Assembly (NCBI GenBank): GCA_947385425.1
Contig: CANDKY010000023.1
Location: forward strand, 1 to 43,322
Direction: 5' to 3'
Length of the DNA stretch: 43,322 nt
Origin: an uncultured Lachnospiraceae bacterium
GTDB lineage: Bacteria; Bacillota; Clostridia; Lachnospirales; Lachnospiraceae
Under the pieces are notes generated by a model. The model searched no databases. It was not told the origin of the DNA and saw nothing but the letters and a program-made list of their open reading frames with translations. A program made the translations under genes and the position numbers. Position 1 is the first letter of the stretch, and each line of letters opens with the position of its first letter. Below are positions 16,472 to 24,260 of this stretch, in pieces.

Positions 16472-17170
16472 CTAACCTTTCAGCATTCCCACTTCCTCCT
16501 CCGTCAGCTCCCGGTATTCCCCCGGCAAAAGGGCCTCATCCAGCTTAAGCCCTCCCATAGACACCCTGCAAAGGGACACAACCCTGTTCCCCACTGCCTC
16601 CATCATACGCTTAACCTGATGGAACTTGCCTTCCGTGATGGTAAGATATATCCTCTTTTCCCCCAAAACCCTGACTCTTGCCGGAAGCGTCCTCCGTCCC
16701 CCGCCGATATCCACACCCTCTTCCAGCCGCCGCACATCCTCCCTGGATAAACCCTTCTCCAATTCCACATCATATGTCTTTTCCACATGCTTCCCCGGCG
16801 ACAGCAGGCAGTGCGCCAGTTCCCCGTCATTCGTCATAAGGATCAGCCCCCGCGTATCCCTGTCCAGACGCCCTACCGGAAACAACTCCCCATACCCGGT
16901 ATCCTTTAACAGTTCCGTCACCGTCCCATGCACATTGTCCCGGGTTGCAGATACCACACCGGGAGGCTTATTTAACATATAGTACACAAACCTGCGGTAT
17001 TCCAGCATCTTCCCTTTATAAGCCACCCTGTCCTTCTTTTCATCCACTTTATATTCCGGCTTCGTTACGGTTTCTCCGTTCACCGTCACAGCACCCTGTT
17101 TCAGCTCTTTCTTTACCTGGCTCCTCGTCCCTATATTCATTTCACACAGAAATTTATCCAAACGCAGCAT
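16472..17170 (-). CDS. rsuA: 16S rRNA pseudouridine synthase, RsuA family
   Basis: This 232-residue enzyme is predicted to convert a uridine of small-subunit rRNA (U516 in E. coli numbering) to pseudouridine. The N-terminal S4 RNA-binding domain reads MLRLDKFLCEMNIGTRSQVK. The catalytic core contains GRLDRDTRGLILMTNDG, with the essential Asp, and the family segments KTYDVEL and GKFHQVKRMMEAVG. The ATG at 17170 has AAGGAAAAT upstream. RsuA and RluB/RluE are close relatives, so the exact target base is inferred. Confidence 0.9.
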   Translation of the reverse strand: MLRLDKFLCEMNIGTRSQVKKELKQGAVTVNGETVTKPEYKVDEKKDRVAYKGKMLEYRRFVYYMLNKPPGVVSATRDNVHGTVTELLKDTGYGELFPVGRLDRDTRGLILMTNDGELAHCLLSPGKHVEKTYDVELEKGLSREDVRRLEEGVDIGGGRRTLPARVRVLGEKRIYLTITEGKFHQVKRMMEAVGNRVVSLCRVSMGGLKLDEALLPGEYRELTEEEVGMLKG

Positions 17171-17238
17171 ATTTTCCTTCCCCGCAGCACATTCTATTTT
17201 CTTATTTTCTTCATATAATTTAGAAATTTATGATTTAT

Positions 17239-17337
17239 TATACTGCACACCAGTTCAATTTACAGTACCCGGCTGCGGACCGCCAGCCTGCACCTTTCAG
17301 GCTGCGTTACTGTAAATTCCGGCAGTCTGCAGTATAT
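17239..17337 (-). repeat. Family 3 MITE-like element, intact copy
   Basis: This 99-bp element has TATACTGC...GCAGTATA termini, inner AATTTACAGTA...TACTGTAAATT inverted repeats, and a CAGCCTG...CAGGCTG stem. It shares sequence over its whole length with the interrupted copy at 15568. It lies in the rsuA-ylbJ divergent gap and ends 14 bases before the ylbJ start. Confidence 0.75.
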
Positions 17338-17351
17338 CATCCGGTGAGCGC

Positions 17352-18374
17352 ATGAAAAATATAAAAACCTTTTTCCTGACCCTAATGTTCCTCATACTGA
17401 CCGGCCTGCTCCTGGCCTTCCCGTTGGAAAGCCTTGCCTTCTCCCTGACCGGGCTGCAGCTCTGGTTCAACAAAATGATCCCCGCACTGCTTCCCTTTAT
17501 GATTCTGTCCGGAATGATGGTGCGCCTTAACCTGACGGAATATTTTGCCCGCATCATAAGCCCTGTCCTTGCCCCGCTGCTGCATATCAGCCTGAACGGC
17601 ATTTACGCCATCCTTATCGGCTTCCTCTGCGGCTTTCCCATGGGCGCCAAAACCATTGCGGAATTATACTCCTGCGGGAAACTGACCAGGCAGGAGGCTT
17701 CCTGCCTGCTCGCCTTCTGCAACAATATCGGGCCGGTTTATTTCATCAGCTTCGTACTTCCCACACTGGGGCTGCGGCGGAAAGCGCCCTATTTGTTTGG
17801 CATGTACGGACTGCCCCTGCTCTACGGCGCTTTTCTCAGATACACGGTATACCGCAGGAAAATCGCTGTCCCGCATCCCATACCGCGCACCGCCTGCCGC
17901 TTTGCCAAACCTCTTTTTGCGGGAAAACATTTTCCCGGAAAGTTGTCCGCCGCAGACCTTTCCGCCGGGCTCCCCCGCCCGGTATCCCTGCTGGATACTC
18001 TCGACGACGCCATCCTGTCCGGGCTCTACAGCATTTCCAAACTGGGCGGCTATATGATTTTATTTAACCTGCTGAACCTTGTCCCCCACATTTTCCTGCG
18101 GCCATTCCCTGTAGCGGGGACCGATTCCTCCAGCCTGCTGAACTGCCTGCTCGAAATCACCAGCGGCATCAGCCGCATAGGGGATGCCGCGCCGCTCCCC
18201 GTCCTTTTACTCCTGCCTTTTGGCGGATTTTCCTGCATCGCACAGACCTACAGCATGATAAAGGAAACCGATCTGTCCCTGCGGGGATATATCATCCATA
18301 AACTGGTTTTGACAATGCTTACAGCGGCATATTATGGGCTTTTCGCCCTATTTTCTCCTTCGTTTCTTCTTTGA
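17352..18374 (+). CDS. ylbJ: YlbJ/SpoVV-like sporulation integral membrane protein
   Basis: This 340-residue polytopic membrane protein is of the nucleoside-recognition (Gate) family. In Bacillus, YlbJ (SpoVV) lies in the outer forespore membrane and is needed for dipicolinic acid transport during sporulation. Hydrophobic segments repeat along the chain. The family-typical LIGFLCGFPMGAKTIAELY and LLAFCNNIGPVYFISF are present, and the C-terminal half has LPFGGFSCIAQTYSMI. GGTGAGCGC precedes the ATG. The gene end overlaps the convergent amidase gene by 27 bases. Its presence is an argument that the host sporulates. Confidence 0.85.
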   Translation: MKNIKTFFLTLMFLILTGLLLAFPLESLAFSLTGLQLWFNKMIPALLPFMILSGMMVRLNLTEYFARIISPVLAPLLHISLNGIYAILIGFLCGFPMGAKTIAELYSCGKLTRQEASCLLAFCNNIGPVYFISFVLPTLGLRRKAPYLFGMYGLPLLYGAFLRYTVYRRKIAVPHPIPRTACRFAKPLFAGKHFPGKLSAADLSAGLPRPVSLLDTLDDAILSGLYSISKLGGYMILFNLLNLVPHIFLRPFPVAGTDSSSLLNCLLEITSGISRIGDAAPLPVLLLLPFGGFSCIAQTYSMIKETDLSLRGYIIHKLVLTMLTAAYYGLFALFSPSFLL

Positions 18375-20078
18375 GTTTCCGGAGGGAGCATGCCTTCCCC
18401 ACCGCGAACCCGTAAGCAGGCGCGCAGTCACTACCAGTGCAAACAAGATACCGGCACAGACAAAAGATACCTGTAAGAAATACCATACCGACGGGCCGGA
18501 TTTCCCCGCAGGGCCGGAAGCATCCCCACGGCCTCCCATGCCGCCTTCATAACCTCCGGCCATCCCTTCCCGGCCGCCTTCCGCCCCGGAATTACTGCCG
18601 CCTGTACCTTCCCGCCTTCCGCTGCCCTCCGCACCCGTTCCTCCTGCCGGGCCTGATCCAGCGCTTCCCGCTCCGCTCTTACCCGCCGTTCCCTCACCAG
18701 CCTGCCCGGCCTCTCCCGCCGCCCCGTTTCCTGCTCCAGCCTGCCCGGCCTCTCCCGCCGCCCCGGCTTCCGTTCCTGCGCCGCGGCTGCCCGCATTACT
18801 TTTTGCCGTCATATTTCCCGCTTCCAATACTTCCTCGTAACGCATGGACGGCAGGGCGACATGATTGCTTTCCGTTACTTTGTCATAACCATTATATACA
18901 TTTACCACAGCTTCCGGAATCATATCGGAAGGCACCTTCATCACAAAGGTAAGACTGTCATTGCCGCGCGGCTCCCACCGCTGCAGATCCGAAAAAGTCT
19001 CCCCGCCGTCATAGCTGTAACTGTAATAGAGAATATAACTGTCATAATCCGCCGCAGTCACATTTATTGTCACTTCCCCCGTCCGGCCGTCCACATCACC
19101 CACCTCAATCATACAGACATCCGGTTCCGATGTGTCAGGCTTCACCGGCATGGCAGGTTCCGGTATTTCCACGTTTTTATAATTACTGTAATCCACTCCC
19201 AGCGATTCGGAACGCAGACCAAAATACTTTGCAGCCGCCGTAGCGTCCAATATACCGAACTGCTTTATTTTTTCCTCTGAATTATAAAAATCCTGATCGT
19301 TTGCCTGATCCAGGTGGCAATGCTCAATCAGCGCCGCCGGCACATCCTTTGCCGTAGCATGACGGAGAATCCCGTAATAATCCTCCCCCGCTTCATTCAG
19401 CCTTGTTTTAATCCCCCGGGAATAAAGCCCTTCCTGTTCCAGCAAATCCATCTCCACACTGGCAAAAGTATACCCTTTCTGATACTTATCCCCGAACGCC
19501 GAAACCCATACTTCCGCACCGAACTTATTATGCTCCTCCGACATATTGAAATGCAGGCAGAACAGAAAATCAGCATCCATTTGCCTGGCATACTCCGCCC
19601 TTTCTTCCAGAGACATATCCCTGTCGGTGTCATGGGTCAGATAAACCCGGATCCCCTCATATTTCTCAAGCTCCTCCTTCATGGCCTTTGCCACAGCCAT
19701 CGTCATATTTTTTTCCGTATACCCTTCATACTCAGCGCCCAGGTTTTCCCCTCCATGGCCCGGGTCCAGCACGACTACTACCGTTTCTTCCGGTATGGCC
19801 TGTTCCGCCGCCATATCCATCTCCCCCGGCACAGCCGATCCTGCCTCCATATCCATCTCCCCCGGCACAGCCAATCCTTGTGCCATAACCGGAAACACGG
19901 ATCCGACAAACAAAAGCATCTCTGCAGCCAGCATGGCAAAAAACACCCGCCTCTTTCCCGCAGGCAGGCTCTTCCGCAAAATTCCCCCTGTACAAGCGCT
20001 TCCCGCCGGACAATTCAAACCCTGATAACTGCAAAAATTGAAGATCCTATCAAAAATCATTCCCATACAATTTACCAT
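18348..20078 (-). CDS. N-acetylmuramoyl-L-alanine amidase (Amidase_3), double-anchored
   Basis: This 576-residue peptidoglycan amidase has its catalytic domain at about 98-295. Zinc ligands are His108 in LDPGHGG, Glu122 in YTEKNM and His in FCLHFNMS; the catalytic Glu lies in ALIEHCHL. An N-terminal hydrophobic segment (about 44-66) ends near VMAQG, as in a signal peptide, and two copies of VPGEMDM follow. After an Ig-like stretch (about 320-410) come a Gly/Ala/Glu-rich linker (about 425-540), a C-terminal transmembrane helix (SVWYFLQVSFVCAGILFALV), and a basic KKKRRRK tail. This resembles an anchor, so the enzyme would stay on the membrane. The start at 20078 has AAGGTGG close upstream; other Met codons within the first seven residues are possible. 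Confidence 0.85.
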   Translation of the reverse strand: MVNCMGMIFDRIFNFCSYQGLNCPAGSACTGGILRKSLPAGKRRVFFAMLAAEMLLFVGSVFPVMAQGLAVPGEMDMEAGSAVPGEMDMAAEQAIPEETVVVVLDPGHGGENLGAEYEGYTEKNMTMAVAKAMKEELEKYEGIRVYLTHDTDRDMSLEERAEYARQMDADFLFCLHFNMSEEHNKFGAEVWVSAFGDKYQKGYTFASVEMDLLEQEGLYSRGIKTRLNEAGEDYYGILRHATAKDVPAALIEHCHLDQANDQDFYNSEEKIKQFGILDATAAAKYFGLRSESLGVDYSNYKNVEIPEPAMPVKPDTSEPDVCMIEVGDVDGRTGEVTINVTAADYDSYILYYSYSYDGGETFSDLQRWEPRGNDSLTFVMKVPSDMIPEAVVNVYNGYDKVTESNHVALPSMRYEEVLEAGNMTAKSNAGSRGAGTEAGAAGEAGQAGAGNGAAGEAGQAGEGTAGKSGAGSAGSGPAGGTGAEGSGRREGTGGSNSGAEGGREGMAGGYEGGMGGRGDASGPAGKSGPSVWYFLQVSFVCAGILFALVVTARLLTGSRWGRHAPSGNSKKKRRRK

Positions 20079-20323
20079 AGACCACCTTTTTCCATAACAA
20101 AAACCGGCTCCCTTTTTCCGAAATCCTTTTCAGGCCCGAATATCCCGGCCTAAGAAAGAACCTTTTTCCAAGCGAAACCGGCCCCCTGCCTTAAAATCCT
20201 TTTTTATTTCTTCAAACTTCCACAAATAAAATCCCCGCATATAAAACTTTGGAACTGCCTCAGGCAATGCTTCAGGGCTCCTCAAACAGGATCCCGGAAC
20301 CAGCTTCCTGCAAATGTTTCCCG

Positions 20324-20929
20324 CTATTTCAGCATATCCGTATTCAGTGCGCTGTTTCCCGCCCCGTCCCCTTCCAATAAATCCTCCACATCATGGGGAT
20401 AGAGCTGCGCACGGTTCGCCCTGATTACTTCCGCATACCCGTTCAGATTATTGATAAAACTCTCATAATGGGTCGCCGTCATATTTATCGTCTGCGCAAT
20501 CAGATTTTCCAGATTCGCCAGCATTTCATCCGTATACCGCACTGCCGCCGCACGCACATTGTTAGCCTCTATCGTCGCATTGTCCAATATCTCCTGCGCC
20601 TGGCGGCTTGCCAGAGTAACCACCTCGTTCGCCTGCGCATAGGCCTGCTGCATAATCTCATGTTCATTGATCAGTTCATTGGTATGTACAGTCGCCTCAT
20701 TGATCAAAGCCTCCGCCTTAGTACGGGCGTCATTCAAAATCGCCTCTTTATTGCTGATGATCTTCTGGTAACGTTTGATCTCATCCGGCGTCTTCATCCG
20801 CAGTTCCCTAAGAAGCTCGTCTATCTCTTCCTTGTTCACCAATATCCTTGTATTGGACAACGGCTGATATTTACAACTGTCAATATATTCCTCAATCTCA
20901 TCAATTAACTGCTCAATCCTACTGCTCAT
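20324..20929 (-). CDS. Coiled-coil protein (DivIVA/ATPase-subunit-like)
   Basis: This is a 201-residue, mostly helical protein. After an N-terminal segment (SSRIEQLIDEIEEYIDSC) a long coiled coil with many Ala, Glu and Asn residues runs from about residue 45 to 150, followed by an acidic tail. Similar Clostridial proteins are often labelled V-type ATPase subunit H or DivIVA-like, but I see no catalytic motif. GGGAGACAGGT precedes the ATG. It lies 40 bases downstream of coaD on the same strand, a conserved neighbourhood in Lachnospiraceae. Role in cell shape or division is inference. Confidence 0.7.
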   Translation of the reverse strand: MSSRIEQLIDEIEEYIDSCKYQPLSNTRILVNKEEIDELLRELRMKTPDEIKRYQKIISNKEAILNDARTKAEALINEATVHTNELINEHEIMQQAYAQANEVVTLASRQAQEILDNATIEANNVRAAAVRYTDEMLANLENLIAQTINMTATHYESFINNLNGYAEVIRANRAQLYPHDVEDLLEGDGAGNSALNTDMLK

Positions 20930-20969
20930 ACCTGTCTCCCATGGCTGCCCCGGAAATCACCGGACAACA

Positions 20970-21455
20970 TCATCTATGTCCATATTTTTTATATATCAAA
21001 TCGGCTACAAAATCAGGGACGCACTTGGATACATCACCGTTAAAACATGCTATCTCCTTCACGCTGCTGGAACTTAAATAGGCATACTCCAGACTGGTAG
21101 TTAAGAACATGGTATCCAGTTCCCCGTCCGAAAGCTTACGGTTTGTCTGGGCAATCTGCAGCTCATATTCAAAGTCCGTGATCGCCCGCAGCCCCCTGAT
21201 TGCCACATGCACATTCTTCCTTTTGGCATAATCTATCAATAAGCCGCTGAAGGAATCCACCTTCACATTCGGTATGTCCTTCGTCGCCTCTTCCAATATT
21301 TTAACACGTTCTTCCACAGAAAACAATGGAGTCTTTAAATGATTGTTCAGCACGCTTACCGTTAATTCGTCAAAAATATCCGCCGCCCGACGGATTACAT
21401 CAAGATGCCCAAAAGTTACCGGATCAAAACTCCCCGGATAAATCGCAGATTTCAT
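20970..21455 (-). CDS. coaD: Phosphopantetheine adenylyltransferase
   Basis: This 161-residue enzyme transfers AMP from ATP to 4'-phosphopantetheine in coenzyme A synthesis. The nucleotidyltransferase signature [16 protein letters not shown] with its HxGH-like turn is at the N terminus. [18 protein letters not shown] and the SSSSVKEIA motif follow. Length is typical. It starts six bases after the rsmD stop, the usual rsmD-coaD operon order. Confidence 0.95.
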   Translation of the reverse strand: MKSAIYPGSFDPVTFGHLDVIRRAADIFDELTVSVLNNHLKTPLFSVEERVKILEEATKDIPNVKVDSFSGLLIDYAKRKNVHVAIRGLRAITDFEYELQIAQTNRKLSDGELDTMFLTTSLEYAYLSSSSVKEIACFNGDVSKCVPDFVADLIYKKYGHR

Positions 21456-21461
21456 CGCCTG

Positions 21462-22013
21462 TCACCCCTGCTTCCTCAAAAATACATGTTTATTTGTCTT
21501 ATAATTCTTTTCCCTCTCAATCCGGTATCCAAGCCTGCCTGCAAAAGAAAAATCATCGTCAAGGGCCGCCTCCGCCACAATCAACGTATCCTCTGTCACA
21601 TAGGCCATTTTCCCCAACGCCTGCAGCACCCTTTCCTCATACCCCATCCCATAAGGCGGGTCCAGGAAAACAATATCCGCTTCCTTCTCCCGTATTGCAT
21701 GCAATGCGCTTACCACATCCTGCCTCAGCAAAGTCGCCTGCCCCTCAAACCGGGTAAAATTCACATTTTCCTGAATACAGGCATATGCTTTTGCCCCGTT
21801 TTCCACAAAATAAGCGTGCCTCGCCCCCCGGCTCAATGCCTCAATCCCAATCTGCCCGCTCCCGCTGAACAAATCCAGAAAAATGCAATCCGCCAGGCAA
21901 GGCTGTAATATATTAAACAACGTTTCTTTAATCCTGTCCGCCGTGGGCCTTGTCTCCAAACCCTCCGGCGTTTTCAGGCGAAGGCTGCGCGCCGTCCCTG
22001 CTATCACTCTCAT
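21462..22013 (-). CDS. rsmD: 16S rRNA (guanine966-N2)-methyltransferase
   Basis: This 183-residue SAM-dependent methyltransferase modifies G966 of 16S rRNA. The N terminus MRVIAGTARSLRLKTPEG is the family start, followed by RPTADRIKETLFNIL, the SAM-binding FLDLFSGSGQIGIEALSRGA and the catalytic DPPYGMGYE motif. The frame is open for 45 more codons upstream, but these do not fit the family, and a promoter candidate lies within that stretch. Confidence 0.93.
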   Translation of the reverse strand: MRVIAGTARSLRLKTPEGLETRPTADRIKETLFNILQPCLADCIFLDLFSGSGQIGIEALSRGARHAYFVENGAKAYACIQENVNFTRFEGQATLLRQDVVSALHAIREKEADIVFLDPPYGMGYEERVLQALGKMAYVTEDTLIVAEAALDDDFSFAGRLGYRIEREKNYKTNKHVFLRKQG

Positions 22014-22118
22014 CCTGCTTTTTCCTTTCCTTTTCAGTTTATCTGTTATATCTGAACTTTTCCACAAAATTATTCCGTTTAAGAAGTTTTTTTGCCGTTT
22101 CCTTTTTTCCCTCTGGAT

Positions 22119-22147
22119 AGTATACCATATCCGATGGCCGATTTCCA
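22119..22147 (-). promoter_or_regulatory. Probable promoter for rsmD-coaD
   Basis: On the minus strand, TGGAAA (22142-22147) and TATACT (22119-22124) are 17 bases apart, with a TGG extension next to the -10. The leader to the rsmD start is about 100 bases. Confidence 0.45.
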
Positions 22148-22149
22148 TC

Positions 22150-22181
22150 AGTACAAAAAATCTTTAAAGATTTTTTGTACT
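22150..22181. promoter_or_regulatory. Perfect 32-bp palindrome between divergent promoters
   Basis: AGTACAAAAAATCTTT is followed immediately by its exact reverse complement. It lies directly behind the rsmD promoter and about 110 bases upstream of the plus-strand promoter at 22294. It could be a two-way terminator core (T-rich arms) or an operator. The remaining sequence of the 22014-22378 gap contains only the two promoters. Confidence 0.5.
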
Positions 22182-22293
22182 GGCTGTATCCTTTACAGTT
22201 ATGGTGAGATCAACAGATATGCAATATGAAACAGTTTGTGAGGAACTGAAAAAGTCCACCCAGGAACACATTGAAAATAAATCCTATTTCCGG

Positions 22294-22322
22294 TTGACAA
22301 TCCATCCGGGATAGTATATAGT
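22294..22322 (+). promoter_or_regulatory. Strong sigma-A promoter for the two-gene membrane protein/YbjQ operon
   Basis: A perfect TTGACA (22294-22299) is followed after 17 bases by TATAGT (22317-22322). Transcription would start near 22329, about 50 bases before the first gene. Confidence 0.85.
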
Positions 22323-22378
22323 TATTATTGTATTAGTTAATTAATACAGCAATACTTAAAATAAAGGAGGGAGACGGT

Positions 22379-22606
22379 ATGGACCACCATACGAAAAAAA
22401 TGATTGCACCCATTATAATTGTCACAATCTTAGTCCTTTATTACGCAGGATTTTTTATACTCTGTATGTTCATCCCCATTCCTCTGGCATTGAAACTTTT
22501 GTTTGGGCTTGTGCCTCTGCTGTTAGCCGGCGTAAGCATATATGTTCTGATGGAACGCATTAAAGAGATAAGGAGCGGTGAAGAAGATGATCTTAGTCAA
22601 TACTGA
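22379..22606 (+). CDS. Small two-helix membrane protein
   Basis: This 75-residue protein has two hydrophobic segments (about residues 9-32 and 34-57) separated by a Pro-containing turn (CMFIPIPLALK), and an acidic C-terminal tail (EIRSGEEDDLSQY). GGAGGGAGACGGT precedes the ATG. Its 3' end overlaps the start of the YbjQ-family gene, so the two are translationally coupled. No family is recognised. A membrane partner or anchor for the YbjQ-type protein is a reasonable inference. Confidence 0.75.
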   Translation: MDHHTKKMIAPIIIVTILVLYYAGFFILCMFIPIPLALKLLFGLVPLLLAGVSIYVLMERIKEIRSGEEDDLSQY

Positions 22607-22898
22607 TTACATTGCGGGAAAAAATTTTGAGATGCTTAGCCTTGTAAAGGGGAGCACCATACAATCAAAAAATATCGGCAAAGACATTACACAGGGTTTT
22701 AAAACCCTTGTAGGCGGCGAACTGGGCGCCTATACGGAAATGATGAACGAAGCCAGGGCTCTTGCTACCAAGAGGATGGTTGCAGAAGCAGAAAAACTTG
22801 GCGCGGATGCTATAGTAAATATCCGCTATGCCTCTGCCGCTGTGATGCAGGGTGCCGCCGAAGTAATGGCCTACGGGACTGCTGTAAAATTCGTATAA
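22587..22898 (+). CDS. YbjQ family heavy-metal-binding domain protein (UPF0145)
   Basis: This is a 103-residue protein of the YbjQ (UPF0145, DUF74) family, which forms pentameric rings of unknown function. Typical segments are LVKGSTIQSKNIGKD, NEARALATKRMVAEAEKLGADAIVNIRY and the C-terminal VMAYGTAVKF. I place the start at ATG 22587 to match the family N terminus (MILVNTDYI). A GTG at 22578 is in frame but only three bases from the GGAG. The operon ends in a strong hairpin at 22932. Confidence 0.88.
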   Translation: MILVNTDYIAGKNFEMLSLVKGSTIQSKNIGKDITQGFKTLVGGELGAYTEMMNEARALATKRMVAEAEKLGADAIVNIRYASAAVMQGAAEVMAYGTAVKFV

Positions 22899-22931
22899 AT
22901 CTGCTCTGCGGCAGTACAAATCCTGCCATAC

Positions 22932-22972
22932 ACCCTGGCTGAATGCCCTGTTTCCGGGCATTCAGCCAGGGT
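22932..22972 (+). terminator. Terminator hairpin after the YbjQ-family gene
   Basis: A perfect 17-bp stem (ACCCTGGCTGAATGCCC with its complement) carries the loop TGTTTCC. The GAATGCCC...GGGCATTC part is the same sequence as the outside hairpin of the gene-3'-end structured elements. Only a weak T-run follows. Confidence 0.6.
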
Positions 22973-22977
22973 CTTAT

Positions 22978-23130
22978 ATCCGGCCCTACAATGGTTTTCC
23001 GGTCTTTCCTAAGCCTGACAGCAAATGGGGCAGGATAGACACGGCAAGGCCCGCTTTTTGATTTGAGATAATTCCGGATTGTTCCGGAAAGCTCCATGAG
23101 TATTGACTGATGGATTCTGGACGGCGCCGC
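22978..23130 (-). pseudogene. Remnant of a Uma2 family gene
   Basis: A minus-strand frame reads APSRIHQSILMEL, then CRVYPAPFAVRLRKD, then IVGPDI. This matches residues 33 to about 90 of the Uma2 protein at 12532 (TPSRIHQGI, CRAYPAPFAVRLF, VEPDI). Similarity stops at both sides, without a start region or the C-terminal half, so this is a decayed fragment lying between the YbjQ operon and the GGGtGRT gene. With the two terminators it accounts for the 22899-23233 gap. Confidence 0.75.
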
Positions 23131-23173
23131 CTGATTACAGATCAGCAAAGCAAATATGCTTTTCACCTTCCGC

Positions 23174-23199
23174 AAAAAAGGGCTAACCAAACCCTTTTC
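23174..23199 (-). terminator. Terminator of the NifU-like/GGGtGRT operon
   Basis: On the minus strand, AAAAGGG and CCCTTTT form the stem with a TTTGGTTAG loop, followed by further T. It lies about 35 bases after the GGGtGRT stop codon. Confidence 0.7.
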
Positions 23200-23233
23200 A
23201 CGGCTTGATTAACCCTCAAAATAAAGACTTTTC

Positions 23234-24244
23234 TTAGAATTTTCCTTCCTTAGCAGCCATTTCGATCGAAACAGCCACAGCCACTGTCATACCAACCATC
23301 GGATTATTGCCAGCCCCAATCAGGCCCATCATTTCTACATGGGCGGGAACGGAAGAAGAACCCGCAAACTGTGCATCGGAATGCATACGTCCCATAGTAT
23401 CCGTCATACCATAGGAAGCCGGCCCTGCCGCCATGTTATCCGGATGCAGTGTACGTCCTGTACCGCCGCCGGATGCTACGGAGAAATACTTCTTGCCCTG
23501 CTCGTTGCACTCCTTCTTATATGTACCTGCAACAGGATGCTGGAACCTGGTCGGGTTGGTAGAGTTACCGGTAATGGAAACGTCTACCCCTTCCTTATGC
23601 ATAATGGCAACGCCTTCGCACACATCGTTTGCGCCATAGCAGTTAACTTTCGCACGCAGCCCTTCGGAATAAGATTTCCTGGACACTTCTTTTACGGTAT
23701 TTGTATAAGGATCGTACTCTGTCTCTACGAAAGTAAATCCGTTGATTCTGGAAATAACCTGTGCGGCATCTTTTCCAAGACCGTTCAGGATAACCCTTAA
23801 AGGTTTCTGGCGGACTTTATTCGCTTTCTCTGCGATGCCGATTGCGCCCTCTGCCGCTGCAAAAGACTCATGACCTGCCAGGAAGCAGAAACACTCTGTC
23901 TCTTCCTCCAGAAGCATCTTGCCCAGATTACCATGGCCAAGGCCAACCTTACGTGTATCTGCTACAGAACCGGGGATACAGAAAGCCTGGAGACCTTCGC
24001 CGATTGCCGCCGCTGCGTCTGACGCTTTCCTGCAGTCTTTCTTAATTGCGATTGCCGCACCTACGATATAAGCCCAGCAGGCATTTTCAAAGCAGATGGG
24101 CTGGATGCCTTTCACCTGATCATATACATTCAGGCCCGCATCCTTTGTGATTTTCTCAGCTTCTTCGATAGAAGAGATTCCATAACTGTTCAATACGGAA
24201 TTAATTTTATCAATTCTTCTTTCATATGATTCAAATAACGCCAT
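23234..24244 (-). CDS. GGGtGRT protein
   Basis: This 336-residue protein carries the signature ASGGGTGRTLHPDNMAAGP that names the GGGtGRT family. It has no transmembrane segment and is rich in small residues. Other conserved stretches are FCFLAGHESFAAAEGAIG, GNSTNPTRFQHPVAGTYKKE and a glycine-rich C-terminal LIGAGNNPMVGMTVAVAVS. The function is not known. GGAGG precedes the ATG. It lies 16 bases after the NifU-like gene, an arrangement widely conserved in anaerobic Firmicutes and related groups, so the two probably act together. Codon use looks like that of a highly expressed gene (many GCA/GTT-type codons). Confidence 0.88.
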   Translation of the reverse strand: MALFESYERRIDKINSVLNSYGISSIEEAEKITKDAGLNVYDQVKGIQPICFENACWAYIVGAAIAIKKDCRKASDAAAAIGEGLQAFCIPGSVADTRKVGLGHGNLGKMLLEEETECFCFLAGHESFAAAEGAIGIAEKANKVRQKPLRVILNGLGKDAAQVISRINGFTFVETEYDPYTNTVKEVSRKSYSEGLRAKVNCYGANDVCEGVAIMHKEGVDVSITGNSTNPTRFQHPVAGTYKKECNEQGKKYFSVASGGGTGRTLHPDNMAAGPASYGMTDTMGRMHSDAQFAGSSSVPAHVEMMGLIGAGNNPMVGMTVAVAVSIEMAAKEGKF

Positions 24245-24260
24245 CTTTTAAGTCCTCCTA

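Noticed and set aside
20079-20323. Possible repeat or RNA in the 245-base gap before the amidase gene
   Set aside because: I see two loosely similar AACCGGC(T/C)CCCT...AAATCCTTTT stretches and a small GCCTGAGGC hairpin, but no clear structure or second copy elsewhere.
22201-22314. A 37-residue plus-strand frame upstream of the two-helix membrane protein gene
   Set aside because: There is no ribosome binding site, and the strong promoter for the next operon lies inside it.
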